Assembly (NCBI GenBank): GCA_044220875.1
Contig: JBGAQH010000004.1
Location: 62,001-126,000 of the forward strand
Length of the DNA stretch: 64,000 nt
Reading direction: 5' to 3'
From: JAEUIT01 sp044220875
GTDB lineage: Bacteria > Planctomycetota > Phycisphaerae > Phycisphaerales > SM1A02
A program made the position numbers and the translations under genes. How positions within the stretch are numbered: position 1 is the stretch's first letter; each line of letters opens with the position of its first letter. The notes beneath the pieces were generated by a model. That model did not search any database, was not told the DNA's origin, and was given only the letters and a program-made list of their open reading frames with translations. Below, piece after piece: positions 53,126-61,409 of the stretch.

Positions 53126-53899
53126 ATGAGCGAGACGAACGACGACCGCGCGACGCTGCGGGCATTCGAGGGACTCGCGTCGGGATACGACCGATTTCGG
53201 CCGCGCTATCCGGATGCGATCGTCGACGCACTCTTCCGGGACATTCCCGCGGACGCGACCGTCGCCGACATCGGGTGCGGCACCGGCATTTCGGCCAGGG
53301 CGATCGCCGGTCGAGCGGCCCGCGTCATCGGCGTCGATCCGAGCGATGACATGCTCGCAACGGCACGTCGCCTCTCGGCGAGCCATCCGACGGTGACCTT
53401 CGTCAAGGGGACGGCGGAGTCGACGTCGCTGGCCGACGCCAGCGTCGATCTTGTCCTCGTCGCGCAGGCATTTCACTGGTTCGATCCCCCGCTGGCCCTG
53501 GCCGAGTTTCATCGCATCCTGAGGCCGCGGGGCCGCTGCGCGCTGCTCTGGAATCTCCGCACCGGAGACGACGGCTTCACCGACGACTACAACCGCATCG
53601 TGGTGAGCGCCGCGGAGGCGCTCGATCCATCGACGCGCGCCGGCCGCGAGTCACTGGCCGGCCCCCTGGTCAAGTCGCCGCTCTTCCGCGATGCCGAAAC
53701 GGTCACCGCGCCGAACCCGCAACCGCTCGATGAGGAGGGTGTCGTCGGTCGGGCCACAAGCGCCAGCTACTTCCCTCGCGCCGAACCGGAACGCTCCGCG
53801 CGCCTCGCCGAACTGCGCGCTGCGTTCTCCCGTCACGCCCGCGCCGGCGTGGTCGTGCTTCGCCAGGTCGCCCAGCTCACGATGGCGACGCGTCGGTGA
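53126..53899 (+). CDS. Class I SAM-dependent methyltransferase
   Basis: 257 residues with a methyltransferase type 11 fold. It begins with the YDRFRPRYPDAIVDAL lead seen in many small-molecule methyltransferases, then SAM motif I VADIGCGTGISA, motif II GVDPSDDML, VTFVKGTAEST and the motif ASVDLVLVAQAFHWFD. The substrate is unknown. Its last 23 bases overlap the end of the convergent 3D-domain gene. It diverges from the ComM-like gene. Confidence 0.9.
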   Translation: MSETNDDRATLRAFEGLASGYDRFRPRYPDAIVDALFRDIPADATVADIGCGTGISARAIAGRAARVIGVDPSDDMLATARRLSASHPTVTFVKGTAESTSLADASVDLVLVAQAFHWFDPPLALAEFHRILRPRGRCALLWNLRTGDDGFTDDYNRIVVSAAEALDPSTRAGRESLAGPLVKSPLFRDAETVTAPNPQPLDEEGVVGRATSASYFPRAEPERSARLAELRAAFSRHARAGVVVLRQVAQLTMATRR

Positions 53900-54848
53900 G
53901 TCGCGTGGTGCGACTCGCGCTCTCGCCGGTCGGATGCGCCCAGTGGTTCTCGCGGAAGTCGTTCGGCTCACCGTCGGCGTACTCGTAAATCGTGACCTTC
54001 AGGTCCCGCACGCCCCACCGCTTGGCCTGCTCGTGCGTGGGGAAGAGGACGTCGAGCCGATGCCCCTTGATCGCTCCACCGCGGTCGAGCACCGGAACGA
54101 CATCACCGGTGTCGTAGCCGGGAATCGAGACCATCGAGCCGAGGGGCAGCACCGACGTATCCGCCGCGACCAGACGGCCGCCGTTGGTCCAGATGCTGTA
54201 GCCGCTCGCGGTGATGTTGTCGGCGCTCGCTCCACAGGAGCGCTCGTCGGGGCTGTATGCCGTGACGCGCATCGTCACGGTGCGCACCGCCCGAATGGGC
54301 CGGCCGTTGAAGACCCGCTGCGCCGACGCCTGAGCCGGTCGCTCGGGCTTGGCGATGACGCTTGGCTCGGCGCGAACTGCGGGAGCCGGCTGCGCGACGA
54401 CCGGGCGGTCGTCCTCACGGCTGCGCGGCTCGGCCCGCTGCATGGCGCCGACGGCGCTCACCGCGACGCTCGCGTTGGTCGCCGTCGCATAGGGCGTTGA
54501 CGCCTGTGCGGAATGCGACTCAAGCGCGAAGGGAATCGCGCCGGCCGCGCCGCAGAGAAACGCGGCGACCGTCGTCCACGATCGGGGAATGCGAAGGCCC
54601 GGGCCGGCGACGAGGCGAAGTCGTCGCCCCCATCGAGCCGCGTCGGCCTGCTCCGCGGTGATGGCATCATCACCTGCGAGATCGATCTCGTGCCGCAACC
54701 GCTCGGGCATCGTGTGACGCATCTTGATGGGAGGGGCGAGGTCTGCTTCCGCCACGGGAAGCCAGCGCGGGAGTTCCGCATGTCGATATGGCGGCCGAAA
54801 CCACGGATCGAGTGCGGTGATGCTACCGCCTTGCTTGAGCCTGTCCAT
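53877..54848 (-). CDS. 3D-domain (double-psi barrel) cell-envelope protein
   Basis: 323 residues from the ATG at 54848; an ATG at 54872 with a GGAA upstream is an alternative. A single membrane span lies at about residues 92-112 (TTVAAFLCGAAGAIPFALES region). After a Pro/Ala linker, the C-terminal 130 residues form a 3D domain: VRTVTMRVTAYSPDERSCG, VAADTSVLPLGSMVSIPGY, VVPVLDRGGAIKGHRLDV and FPTHEQAKRWGVRDL, with the three conserved aspartates. 3D domains form the active core of MltA-like lytic transglycosylases and resuscitation factors, so a role in peptidoglycan cleavage is plausible. Its 3' end overlaps the convergent methyltransferase gene. Confidence 0.87.
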   Translation of the reverse strand: MDRLKQGGSITALDPWFRPPYRHAELPRWLPVAEADLAPPIKMRHTMPERLRHEIDLAGDDAITAEQADAARWGRRLRLVAGPGLRIPRSWTTVAAFLCGAAGAIPFALESHSAQASTPYATATNASVAVSAVGAMQRAEPRSREDDRPVVAQPAPAVRAEPSVIAKPERPAQASAQRVFNGRPIRAVRTVTMRVTAYSPDERSCGASADNITASGYSIWTNGGRLVAADTSVLPLGSMVSIPGYDTGDVVPVLDRGGAIKGHRLDVLFPTHEQAKRWGVRDLKVTIYEYADGEPNDFRENHWAHPTGESASRTTRLTDASPS

Positions 54849-55250
54849 GGCGACGACAAGACATGGCGTCATGTGAACCATTCCAGATCGCACAGATCCT
54901 CCAGACCGAACGCGTCGCACGTCGGCGATGCTTGATTTGGGCCTCGTGCGGCTGGTTCTCGGGCCTCTTGCCATGGCGTGGAGGCGAGGACGGCGCGACG
55001 ACACGGTCGACGCATGAGGGCGAATCCGATTGGCAGGCACGTTGCTTGGCGCGCCCGACGTCACCGCGCCACAGTGGCGCATGTTTGGCCTGATCGCTCT
55101 GGCGTTCCTTGAAACGGTCCTGCTGATGATCCGAACCAACGCGGGATCACAACGGGAGGAGGGGATCAGACCGGCAATCGTTCGCCTCCGCGCATACCCT
55201 TCGCACCAACGCTCACGAAGAGCGTCACACACCTTCCATCGGACTGCTCC
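54849..55250. other. Intergenic region upstream of htpX
   Basis: 402 bases between divergent genes. Short open frames exist, one from 55030 with a hydrophobic stretch, but none has a ribosome binding site or recognisable motif. A 6-bp hairpin ACGCTC/GAGCGT at 55209-55225 lies in the presumed htpX leader. No clear promoter is visible. Confidence 0.5.
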
Positions 55251-56108
55251 ATGATCGCTTTCGTCAACAACCTCAAGACCGCCATGCTCTTGGGAGCCCT
55301 CTTCGCCCTTCTTGTCGCCGTCGGCTCCTTCTGGGGCTGGCAGGGTGTCATCGCAGGCGGCGTGATCGGCGTCCTCATGAACTTCAGCATGTGGTTCTTC
55401 TCCGATCGAATCGCCGTCGCGTCGATGCGCGGCCGCGAAGTCGATGCAGCGTCGGCGCCTGCCCTGGTGGCGATGGTGCAGCGTCTGAGCCAGCGGGCCG
55501 GTCTCCCGATGCCGCGGGTGTTCGTGTGTCCGCACGAGGCGCCGAATGCGTTCGCCACGGGCCGGAACCCGCGACACGCCGCGGTTGCGGTGACGGTCGG
55601 CGCGCTGCAACTCCTCGATGGACGGGAGCTTGAGGGCGTCTTGGCCCACGAGCTCGCCCACATCAAGAACCGCGACACGCTGACCTCCACCATCGCCGGA
55701 ACGGTCGCAGGCATCTTCTCGATGCTCGCTCAGTTCGCATTCTTCTTCGGCGGCGGAGGCAACAACCGCGAGGGTGGCCACCCGCTCGTCGGGCTCCTGC
55801 TCGTCCTCTTCGGCGCCGTCGGAGCCGGGCTCATCCAAGCGATGATCAGCCGCTCTCGAGAGTACGTGGCAGACGCCGACGGCGCGGCCATCGCCGGAAC
55901 CCCCGATGGGCTCGCCTCGGCGCTGCGGAAGCTCGAAAGCGTCGCCCGCCGCGTGCCGCTCGACCAGCCCAATCCGGCCATGAACAACCTCTTCATCGTC
56001 GAGCCGGCCATGCGGTTCGGGGGCGCCACCCTCACGAATCTCTTTGCGACCCACCCCTCGACGGAGAAGCGCATCGCGGCGTTGCTTGGCACGCGACAGC
56101 GGAGCTAA
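55251..56108 (+). CDS. htpX: Membrane zinc metalloprotease HtpX
   Basis: M48B-family membrane protease of 285 residues, the usual length. Two N-terminal membrane spans (about 10-52) precede the zinc site HELAH at 133-137, in GVLAHELAHIKNRD. Two more spans follow (about 145-195), then the third zinc ligand in SREYVADADG. The C-terminal LFATHPSTEKRIAAL is typical of HtpX. It degrades misfolded membrane proteins, with FtsH, under envelope stress. It has its own transcription unit, ending at a strong hairpin shared with the convergent DUF1573 gene. Confidence 0.96.
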   Translation: MIAFVNNLKTAMLLGALFALLVAVGSFWGWQGVIAGGVIGVLMNFSMWFFSDRIAVASMRGREVDAASAPALVAMVQRLSQRAGLPMPRVFVCPHEAPNAFATGRNPRHAAVAVTVGALQLLDGRELEGVLAHELAHIKNRDTLTSTIAGTVAGIFSMLAQFAFFFGGGGNNREGGHPLVGLLLVLFGAVGAGLIQAMISRSREYVADADGAAIAGTPDGLASALRKLESVARRVPLDQPNPAMNNLFIVEPAMRFGGATLTNLFATHPSTEKRIAALLGTRQRS

Positions 56109-56165
56109 GCCCGACGCTGGCGTCGGCGGCCGACCCGTCGATCGCGATCGTCGCCACCGAAACAA

Positions 56166-56197
56166 GAAGCGGGGCGCCCCAAAGGGCGCCCCGCTTC
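56166..56197. terminator. Bidirectional terminator between htpX and DUF1573 gene
   Basis: GAAGCGGGGCGCCC (56166-56179) and GGGCGCCCCGCTTC (56184-56197) form a perfect 14-bp stem with a CAAA loop, between convergent genes. The GAAG flank gives a short U-rich end on one strand. Confidence 0.85.
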
Positions 56198-56257
56198 CAT
56201 GAATGAGAGGGCGTGTCGGTCGACTGCGACCGTCACCGTTCGAGCGACGGTCCGACC

Positions 56258-57754
56258 TTAGCGGCCAGGCCCAGCCGGACGATTGCCCAAGCCGTTGGCC
56301 GGCGACGCCGGGGCCGCGGGAGCCGCGGGGGCGGCCGGGGCTGCCCCCGTAGGAGCCGCTGCCGGTTGGGCCGGGGCGGCGGTCGGCGCTGCTGCAGCAG
56401 GTGCGCCATCGGCGACGTATCGCATCGAAGCACCGCCGGCGGAGACCATCTTCGATCCCATCATCCCCTTGAAGCCGACGGGCGTGATGAGGCCCCACAC
56501 GAACATGTTCTGCTGACGACGGCTCGTGTAAAGGGTAATCGGGGCGTACATGATGCCGGCGAAGTCCTTCGGCGCGGTGAAGCGGGCCTTCACCTTGGTC
56601 ATGATCCCGTCCTTGGTGGTCTCAAGGACCTCGATCTTCACGCCCGGCATCGAGCTGGCCACACTGACGACCTGCTCGCTCTCAGGAAGCTCGGCGATCT
56701 CGAAGTGGAGTTCGGCACTTGTCCCCTGCTCGATCTTCCCGACCGTGTACCGGTAGTCCTGCATCTTCAGGACCGGCTTCGGGAAGGTCGCCTCGTGGCG
56801 GAGGCGAATGTCAACGATCGGGCAGTCGGCACGGTCGGTCTCGAAGAGGAGGAACAGCGGCATCTCCGCTTCCTTCCACTCCGTGACGTCGTACTCGATG
56901 AGGTACTGGTTCTTCGGCGCCTCGGTCGCGGGGTCGTAGCCGACAAACTTCACCGGACGACCGTGCATGGCGGCAAGGGTGAAGGGCTGCTTGTCGAGAC
57001 TCTCGACGACGATGCGGCCCTGCTGCGGCTGTCCCTTCACGGCATTGATGTACCCGGGGACGGCACGAATCGGCAGGGCGACCTCCATGAGGAGCTGCAC
57101 GTTGACGACACGGGCGTAGCCGTCGAAGAGGATCTTGATCTCGGCCTTCTTCGCACCGGGCGACGACTGGGCCTTCATGCTGGCCTCCAACTCGATCTCT
57201 GCGCCCGGGGCGATTTCCTCGCCGGAGATGTCGTTGGTGGTCGTGCACTTACAGCTGGGCTGCGAGGCCAAGACCAAGAGCGGCTTGTCGCTCGTGTTCT
57301 TGATCTTGATCTTCTTGCTGGGAGTCGCCGAGGGGGCGACGAAGCCGAAGTCACATACCGGCGGATCGAGAACGACAGGCGGCGGAAGGTCGTCACCTTC
57401 GACGGTGGTAACGCCCTTCGGAGGTTCAGGCGTCGCGGTGCGCGAATCGTTCGAGAGGGAGAAGTCCTTACTCGGCTGAGCAGACGGCGGCGTAGCCGGA
57501 GGCGTTCGCGGCTGGGTTCCCGGCTGGGTGCCCGGCTGGGTTCCCGGCTGGGTGCCCGGCTGGTTGGCAGGAGGCGTTCGAGCCGGCGGCGTTCGTGCCG
57601 GGGGGGCCGCTGCGGGGGGCGCCGCTGCCGGCGGAGCTGCAGGCTTCGTGGGGGCATTCGGCGCGGGGGGAGCGTTCTGAGCGAACGCTGCGGAGGCGAC
57701 CAGCGCGAAAGCCAGAAGGCCGGCTGCGGTCGGGCGGAGTGGGTACTTCTTCAT
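56258..57754 (-). CDS. Secreted DUF1573-domain protein with PGTQ repeats
   Basis: 498 residues from the ATG at 57754, preceded by GGGAG. MKKYPLRPTAAGLLAFALVASAAFAQ is a signal peptide. Residues about 27-105 are Pro/Ala/Thr-rich and include four tandem PGTQ units encoded by near-identical 12-base DNA repeats. A DUF1573 domain follows (CDFGFVAPSATPSKKIKIKN ... PSCKCTT), an ASH/MSP-like Ig fold, then more beta-rich sequence and an Ala/Pro tail. DUF1573 proteins are very common in planctomycetes, with unknown function. It converges on htpX. Confidence 0.87.
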   Translation of the reverse strand: MKKYPLRPTAAGLLAFALVASAAFAQNAPPAPNAPTKPAAPPAAAPPAAAPPARTPPARTPPANQPGTQPGTQPGTQPGTQPRTPPATPPSAQPSKDFSLSNDSRTATPEPPKGVTTVEGDDLPPPVVLDPPVCDFGFVAPSATPSKKIKIKNTSDKPLLVLASQPSCKCTTTNDISGEEIAPGAEIELEASMKAQSSPGAKKAEIKILFDGYARVVNVQLLMEVALPIRAVPGYINAVKGQPQQGRIVVESLDKQPFTLAAMHGRPVKFVGYDPATEAPKNQYLIEYDVTEWKEAEMPLFLLFETDRADCPIVDIRLRHEATFPKPVLKMQDYRYTVGKIEQGTSAELHFEIAELPESEQVVSVASSMPGVKIEVLETTKDGIMTKVKARFTAPKDFAGIMYAPITLYTSRRQQNMFVWGLITPVGFKGMMGSKMVSAGGASMRYVADGAPAAAAPTAAPAQPAAAPTGAAPAAPAAPAAPASPANGLGNRPAGPGR

Positions 57755-58278
57755 TGGGAGCTGCCTGGCGAGAAGACACGATGCGATCGTTGGTTGCGAC
57801 GTGGTCGGTGACGGAAGCCGTGCCTCCCCCACCGACCCCCTGAACGTCCCGTCAACGAACGAAGAGCTTCCGCATTGTCGGCGAAAGTGTACCTGTGATG
57901 CAGCCTCCACCTCGGCTTCTGCGAACCTTTCCAGTACCCGCCGCAGTGCGGGTCGTCGGCGAGAGCCGCTCGTGAGAAGAGGATCAGATCCCCTTCACTC
58001 CTGCCGCGTGTGCCCGGGCCAGCCCCGAGCCGGTCGATGGGAGAATCGGGTGAGATCCCGATCCGCGTCGTAGGAGCGACCGAGAGTCCCTCGCCGACGG
58101 CACCCCATCAAGAGCGTTCGCACTCCGCTCGCTGCGCGCCGCGCAGTGGTACGAGGGCGGGTCGAACGAGCCTCATAACGTCAAACTCTGAGGCCGCCTC
58201 TGTTTGAGACCACGGGCAACCCGAGATCGATCTCGGGAAGGTTGTGGATCTTTTCCGCCTTTTTGGGTCGGGTGAATG
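57755..58278. other. 5' part of the 1-kb intergenic region before efp
   Basis: About 520 bases without a supported gene. It contains a perfect 18-base palindrome at 58220-58237, several short hairpins (for example GGATCAGATCC at about 57979 and TCGGGTGAGATCCCGA at about 58048), and the presumed promoter of the DUF1573 gene near its left end. No tRNA or known riboswitch is recognised. Confidence 0.5.
58220..58237. promoter_or_regulatory. Perfect 18-bp palindrome
   Basis: CCCGAGATCGATCTCGGG is a perfect inverted repeat with no loop, 42 bases upstream of the -35 of the predicted RNA promoter. It could be an operator for a dimeric repressor or a cruciform/terminator element. Nothing else supports either reading. 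Confidence 0.35.
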
Positions 58279-58306
58279 TTGCACGCGCAGCCGCCCGAGA
58301 TATATT
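58279..58306 (+). promoter_or_regulatory. Strong sigma-70-type promoter for the predicted RNA
   Basis: TTGCAC (58279-58284) and TATATT (58301-58306) with a 16-base spacer, the best -35/-10 pair seen in the window. The expected transcript start is around 58313, and no protein-coding gene begins between here and the terminator at 58553. Confidence 0.65.
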
Positions 58307-58312
58307 GAGTCT

Positions 58313-58580
58313 GTCGAGGCGGGCCTCGGCGATTGAGGAGAGACAGCTCTCTGACCCCAACAGGTAGTGTTCGCTGCTCCCAGCACGCGACCTGAGTGAG
58401 GCGGATCGAGCAAGCGAGAAAGATGCTTTCCCGCTGTCCCTTGCTTATCGCCCGTCAGTCTCGACGGTGAGGTGTCCTGTGGTGTGACCCGCCCCTTGGG
58501 AAAGTCGCACGCCGACACCGCACCCCCTCAGGAGCCCTTTTCCCTCCCTCCGCCCCCGGCCACGTGCCGGGGGTATTTTT
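58313..58580 (+). ncRNA. Candidate structured small RNA, about 265 nt
   Basis: A promoter (58279-58306) and a strong intrinsic terminator (58553-58580) enclose a region with no plausible protein. The 5' end GTCGAG (58313-58318) can pair with CTCGAC (58460-58465). Inside, AGAGA-CAGC-TCTCT makes a small hairpin, and a long arm forms between GGCGGAT...AGCAAG near 58410 and CTTGCT...ATCGCC near 58450, capped by GCGAGAAAG/CTTTCCCGC. It does not show the conserved motifs of RNase P, tmRNA or SRP RNA that I know. A 6S-like RNA or a leader RNA for efp are possible. Confidence 0.5.
58553..58580 (+). terminator. Intrinsic terminator upstream of efp
   Basis: CCCCCGGC (58553-58560), loop CACGT, GCCGGGGG (58566-58573), then TATTTTTTT: a textbook rho-independent terminator on the plus strand. 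It lies about 230 bases before efp, so it ends a separate transcript or attenuates efp. Confidence 0.9.
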
Positions 58581-58810
58581 TTCGACTCCCTTCGACACCA
58601 GTAACGTGCGCTGACGCGGCGCACTGATGCGGCCGATCTGGAGTCGAAGGGCCTTCCGGTGCGGTTTTCAGCCCGCACAGCTCCGATACGGCTCCGAAAA
58701 GGCCTCGATGCCCGCGTGTCATCCGCTGCTTGCGGGTCGCTTCGCCTTTTTGCTAGAGTCCCCGATCTTCCACCGACACGACCTCGACAGCTCTTTTTGG
58801 GAACCCGCAC

Positions 58811-59365
58811 GTGAACAGCACTGACCTTCGCCCCGGCATGGCGATCAAGATGGACGGCAACCTCTTCTTGATCACCGAGTTCACGCACGTGACCCCGGGC
58901 AACCTGCGGGCCTTCATCCAGATCAAGATCCGAAACCTCAAGACCGGCTCCCTGGTTGACAAGCGTCTCCGCTCCGGCGAGACCGTCGAGCAGGTTGACC
59001 TCGATCGCCGGGCGATGGAGTACCTCTACGTCCAGAACGACAAGTACGTCTTCATGGACACCCAGAACTACGAGCAGGTCGAGCTGTCGAAGGAGTTCGT
59101 CGGGGACATGCCCCTCTACGTCCTCCCCAACACGGAGGTCATCGTCCTCTGGTGCGACGGCAGGGCGATCACGATCGAAATGCCCAAGACGGTCATTCTC
59201 GAGATCACCGACACTCCCCCGGGCATCAAGGGGGCTACCGCGACCAACCAGCTCAAGGAAGCGACCTGCGAGACGGGCCTCAAGACCCGCGTTCCGCCCT
59301 TCATCACCACCGGCGAGAAGATCATCGTCGGCACGGACGACGGGGCCTACAAGAGCCGCGCGTAA
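58811..59365 (+). CDS. efp: Elongation factor P
   Basis: Relieves ribosome stalling at polyproline; 184 residues, the usual length. The GTG at 58811 gives MNSTDLRPGMAIKMDG, which matches the family start. Three beta-barrel domains are recognisable, ending with VPPFITTGEKIIVGTDDGAYKSRA. The domain I tip, normally PGKxxAF or PGRxxAF with a modified Lys/Arg, reads PGNLRAF with Asn31, so the standard EpmA lysylation or EarP rhamnosylation could not occur. This PGN-type loop is known to me from planctomycete/verrucomicrobial EF-Ps. A possible promoter is TTGCGG ... TAGAGT near 58734-58763, and a terminator follows the gene. Confidence 0.95.
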   Translation: MNSTDLRPGMAIKMDGNLFLITEFTHVTPGNLRAFIQIKIRNLKTGSLVDKRLRSGETVEQVDLDRRAMEYLYVQNDKYVFMDTQNYEQVELSKEFVGDMPLYVLPNTEVIVLWCDGRAITIEMPKTVILEITDTPPGIKGATATNQLKEATCETGLKTRVPPFITTGEKIIVGTDDGAYKSRA

Positions 59366-59411
59366 GTCGCTCATCGCGGCCTCGCGCTCGACCGAGGTCA
59401 CACCAGCACTT

Positions 59412-59448
59412 CGACGGGAGGCGATTGCGATCGCCTCCCGTCGTTCGG
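59412..59448 (+). terminator. Intrinsic terminator of efp
   Basis: CGACGGGAGGCGAT (59412-59425) pairs perfectly with ATCGCCTCCCGTCG (59430-59443) across TGCG, followed by TTCGGTTTT. It lies 47 bases after the efp stop. Confidence 0.9.
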
Positions 59449-59493
59449 TTTTGGCCACCGCTATCATGGCAGTTCCCCCTCTTGGAGCTTCCG

Positions 59494-60060
59494 ATGCGCC
59501 GTTTCGCCGCCCTCTCCTGTGCTCTCCTCACGAGCGTCACGCTGACCGCATGCTCGACCTCCACATCCCACGAGGACTGGCACCGTTTCGGCGGCAACAC
59601 GGACGCTCACTCGCTGCCGCAGGTCGCGCTGGGCGCGGTCGGTGATGCGAAGGGTCAGGTCAAGGTGGAAGGCACCATCTCGGAGGTCTGCGCCGCGAAG
59701 GGATGCTGGATGAAGGTCCGCGGCGACGACGGCGCCGAGGTGCTCGTCCGCTTCAAGGACTACGCGTTCTTCGTTCCACGCAACGCAGCCGGCCGCACGA
59801 TGTGGGCAACGGGCACCGCGGAGACGGTCGAGCTCTCGGTCGATGCCCTCCAGCATCTCGCCCACGATGCCGGCAAGTCCGATGCGGAGGTCGCCGCGAT
59901 CACCAAGCCGGCAAAGCAAGTCACCTTCATGGCTGACGCCGTGTGGATCCAGGGCCCCGGACTGCAGGACACCTACCGTCCGATCGGCAAGGAATCCTGC
60001 GAGCCACTCGACAGCGGCTCGACGCCCGTGAAGAGCGAGCCTGCGAAGAACACCAAGTAA
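59494..60060 (+). CDS. DUF4920 lipoprotein
   Basis: 188 residues from the ATG at 59494, with GGAG nine bases upstream. MRRFAALSCALLTSVTLTAC is a lipoprotein signal (lipobox LTAC, Cys20). The mature part matches DUF4920: VEGTISEVCAAKGCWMKVRGDDG with the conserved CxxxGCWM segment, then VRFKDYAFFVPRNAAG. The paired cysteines may bind a metal or a haem-related ligand; the role is unknown. It lies 13 bases upstream of pyrC and is probably co-transcribed with it. Confidence 0.87.
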   Translation: MRRFAALSCALLTSVTLTACSTSTSHEDWHRFGGNTDAHSLPQVALGAVGDAKGQVKVEGTISEVCAAKGCWMKVRGDDGAEVLVRFKDYAFFVPRNAAGRTMWATGTAETVELSVDALQHLAHDAGKSDAEVAAITKPAKQVTFMADAVWIQGPGLQDTYRPIGKESCEPLDSGSTPVKSEPAKNTK

Positions 60061-60073
60061 GGCTCCGCGCCCC

Positions 60074-61384
60074 ATGCCCTCGATCCTCCTCAGCGGCGGC
60101 CGCGTCATCGACCCGGCCAGCGGCGTTGATGCAACCGGCGACCTCCTGCTGCGGGATGGGCGCATCGCGGCACTGGCCACGAAACGCGGCGAGCTCAAGG
60201 CCGCGGACGCCGATCAGGTCATCGAGTGCGAAGGGACCATCGTCGTTCCCGGCCTCATCGACCCGCACGTGCATCTTCGCGAGCCGGGAGCCGAGGCGAA
60301 GGAGACGATCAGGACCGGCGCCGGCGCGGCGCTTGCCGGCGGCTTCGCGACCGTCTGCTGCATGCCCAATACCAATCCGGCCCTCGACACCGCCGCGATG
60401 GTCGAGTTCGTGCGCATGCGGGCGAGTGAGGCGAATCTGGCCAGGGTCTTCGTGGTCGGCGCAGCGACCGTCGGACGGCACGGCGAGCAGCTGGCCCCGA
60501 TGGGCGCGATGGCCAACGCCGGGGCGGTCGCCTTCAGCGATGACGGCGACGGAATCGCCAACGCGGAAGTCATGCGAAAGGTGCTCGCCGTCTGCAAGAG
60601 CGTCGACCGTGCGTTCATGCAACATTGCCAGGAGCCTGCCCTGACCCAAGGCGGCGTCATGAATGCAGGGCCGCTCGCGGCGCGGCTTGGTCTGGGAGGC
60701 TGGCCGGCCATCGCCGAAGAGATCATGATCGAGCGCGACATCCGCCTCAATCGCGCCATCGGCTGCCGCTACCACACCCAGCATCTCTCGAGCGGCGGCA
60801 GCGCCGAGATCCTCCGCCGGGCCCGGGCAGAGGGACAGCCGGTGTCGGGTGAGGTCGCCGCGCATCACCTGCTCCTCACCGAGGAGGCCTGCGACGGATA
60901 CGACACGATGGCGAAGATGAACCCGCCGCTGCGAACGGCCGCGGACATCCGGGCCCTCAAGGAGGCCGTGGCCGACGGGACCATCACGGTGCTGGCGACG
61001 GACCATGCCCCGCACACCGCGGCGGAAAAGGCCCGCGACTTCGCCTCGGCGCCCTTTGGCATCATCGGACTCGAGTGCGCCCTCCCGCTCTACGTGCGGG
61101 CACTGGTGGACGACGGGGTCATCGGCTGGCCGCGGCTCATCGCGATGATGACGATCGAGCCGGCCCGACTCTGCGGGTTCGACCGCCGACCAGGACTCGA
61201 ATCGCTGGGAACGCTGCGCGTCGGTGGGATCGCCGACGTCACGGTCATCGATCCCGGCGCGACGTGGACGATCCGCGCCGCGGAGTTCGCTTCGAAGTCG
61301 CGGAATTGCCCCTTTGAGGGCTGGGCGGTTCGTGGTCGCGCGATCCACACGATTGTCGGCGGCGTGCTGCGCTACAGTCGCTGA
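60074..61384 (+). CDS. pyrC: Dihydroorotase
   Basis: Closes carbamoyl aspartate to dihydroorotate in pyrimidine synthesis. It has 436 residues, the class I (PyrC2-like) length. The metal site has His65 and His67 in DPHVHLREPG, Asp in VAFSDDGDGI, His residues further on, and the catalytic Asp in ATDHAPHT. The substrate-binding Arg/Asn are in LREPG and MPNTNPAL. Class I enzymes of this type often pair with aspartate transcarbamoylase; none is in the window. It follows the DUF4920 gene by 13 bases and ends near a GGCGGGG/CCCCGCC hairpin. Confidence 0.95.
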   Translation: MPSILLSGGRVIDPASGVDATGDLLLRDGRIAALATKRGELKAADADQVIECEGTIVVPGLIDPHVHLREPGAEAKETIRTGAGAALAGGFATVCCMPNTNPALDTAAMVEFVRMRASEANLARVFVVGAATVGRHGEQLAPMGAMANAGAVAFSDDGDGIANAEVMRKVLAVCKSVDRAFMQHCQEPALTQGGVMNAGPLAARLGLGGWPAIAEEIMIERDIRLNRAIGCRYHTQHLSSGGSAEILRRARAEGQPVSGEVAAHHLLLTEEACDGYDTMAKMNPPLRTAADIRALKEAVADGTITVLATDHAPHTAAEKARDFASAPFGIIGLECALPLYVRALVDDGVIGWPRLIAMMTIEPARLCGFDRRPGLESLGTLRVGGIADVTVIDPGATWTIRAAEFASKSRNCPFEGWAVRGRAIHTIVGGVLRYSR

Positions 61385-61409
61385 TCCTGCTCGGGGACCT
61401 GAGGAAGCA

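Noticed and set aside
55030..55254. Possible 74-residue protein with a hydrophobic stretch upstream of htpX
   Set aside because: No ribosome binding site, no recognisable family, and the frame runs into the htpX start.
58313..58580. RNase P RNA, tmRNA or SRP RNA
   Set aside because: The conserved P4 element (GAGGAAAGUCC type), the tmRNA tRNA-like ends and the SRP GGAAG tetraloop region are not found, so only a generic structured RNA is called.
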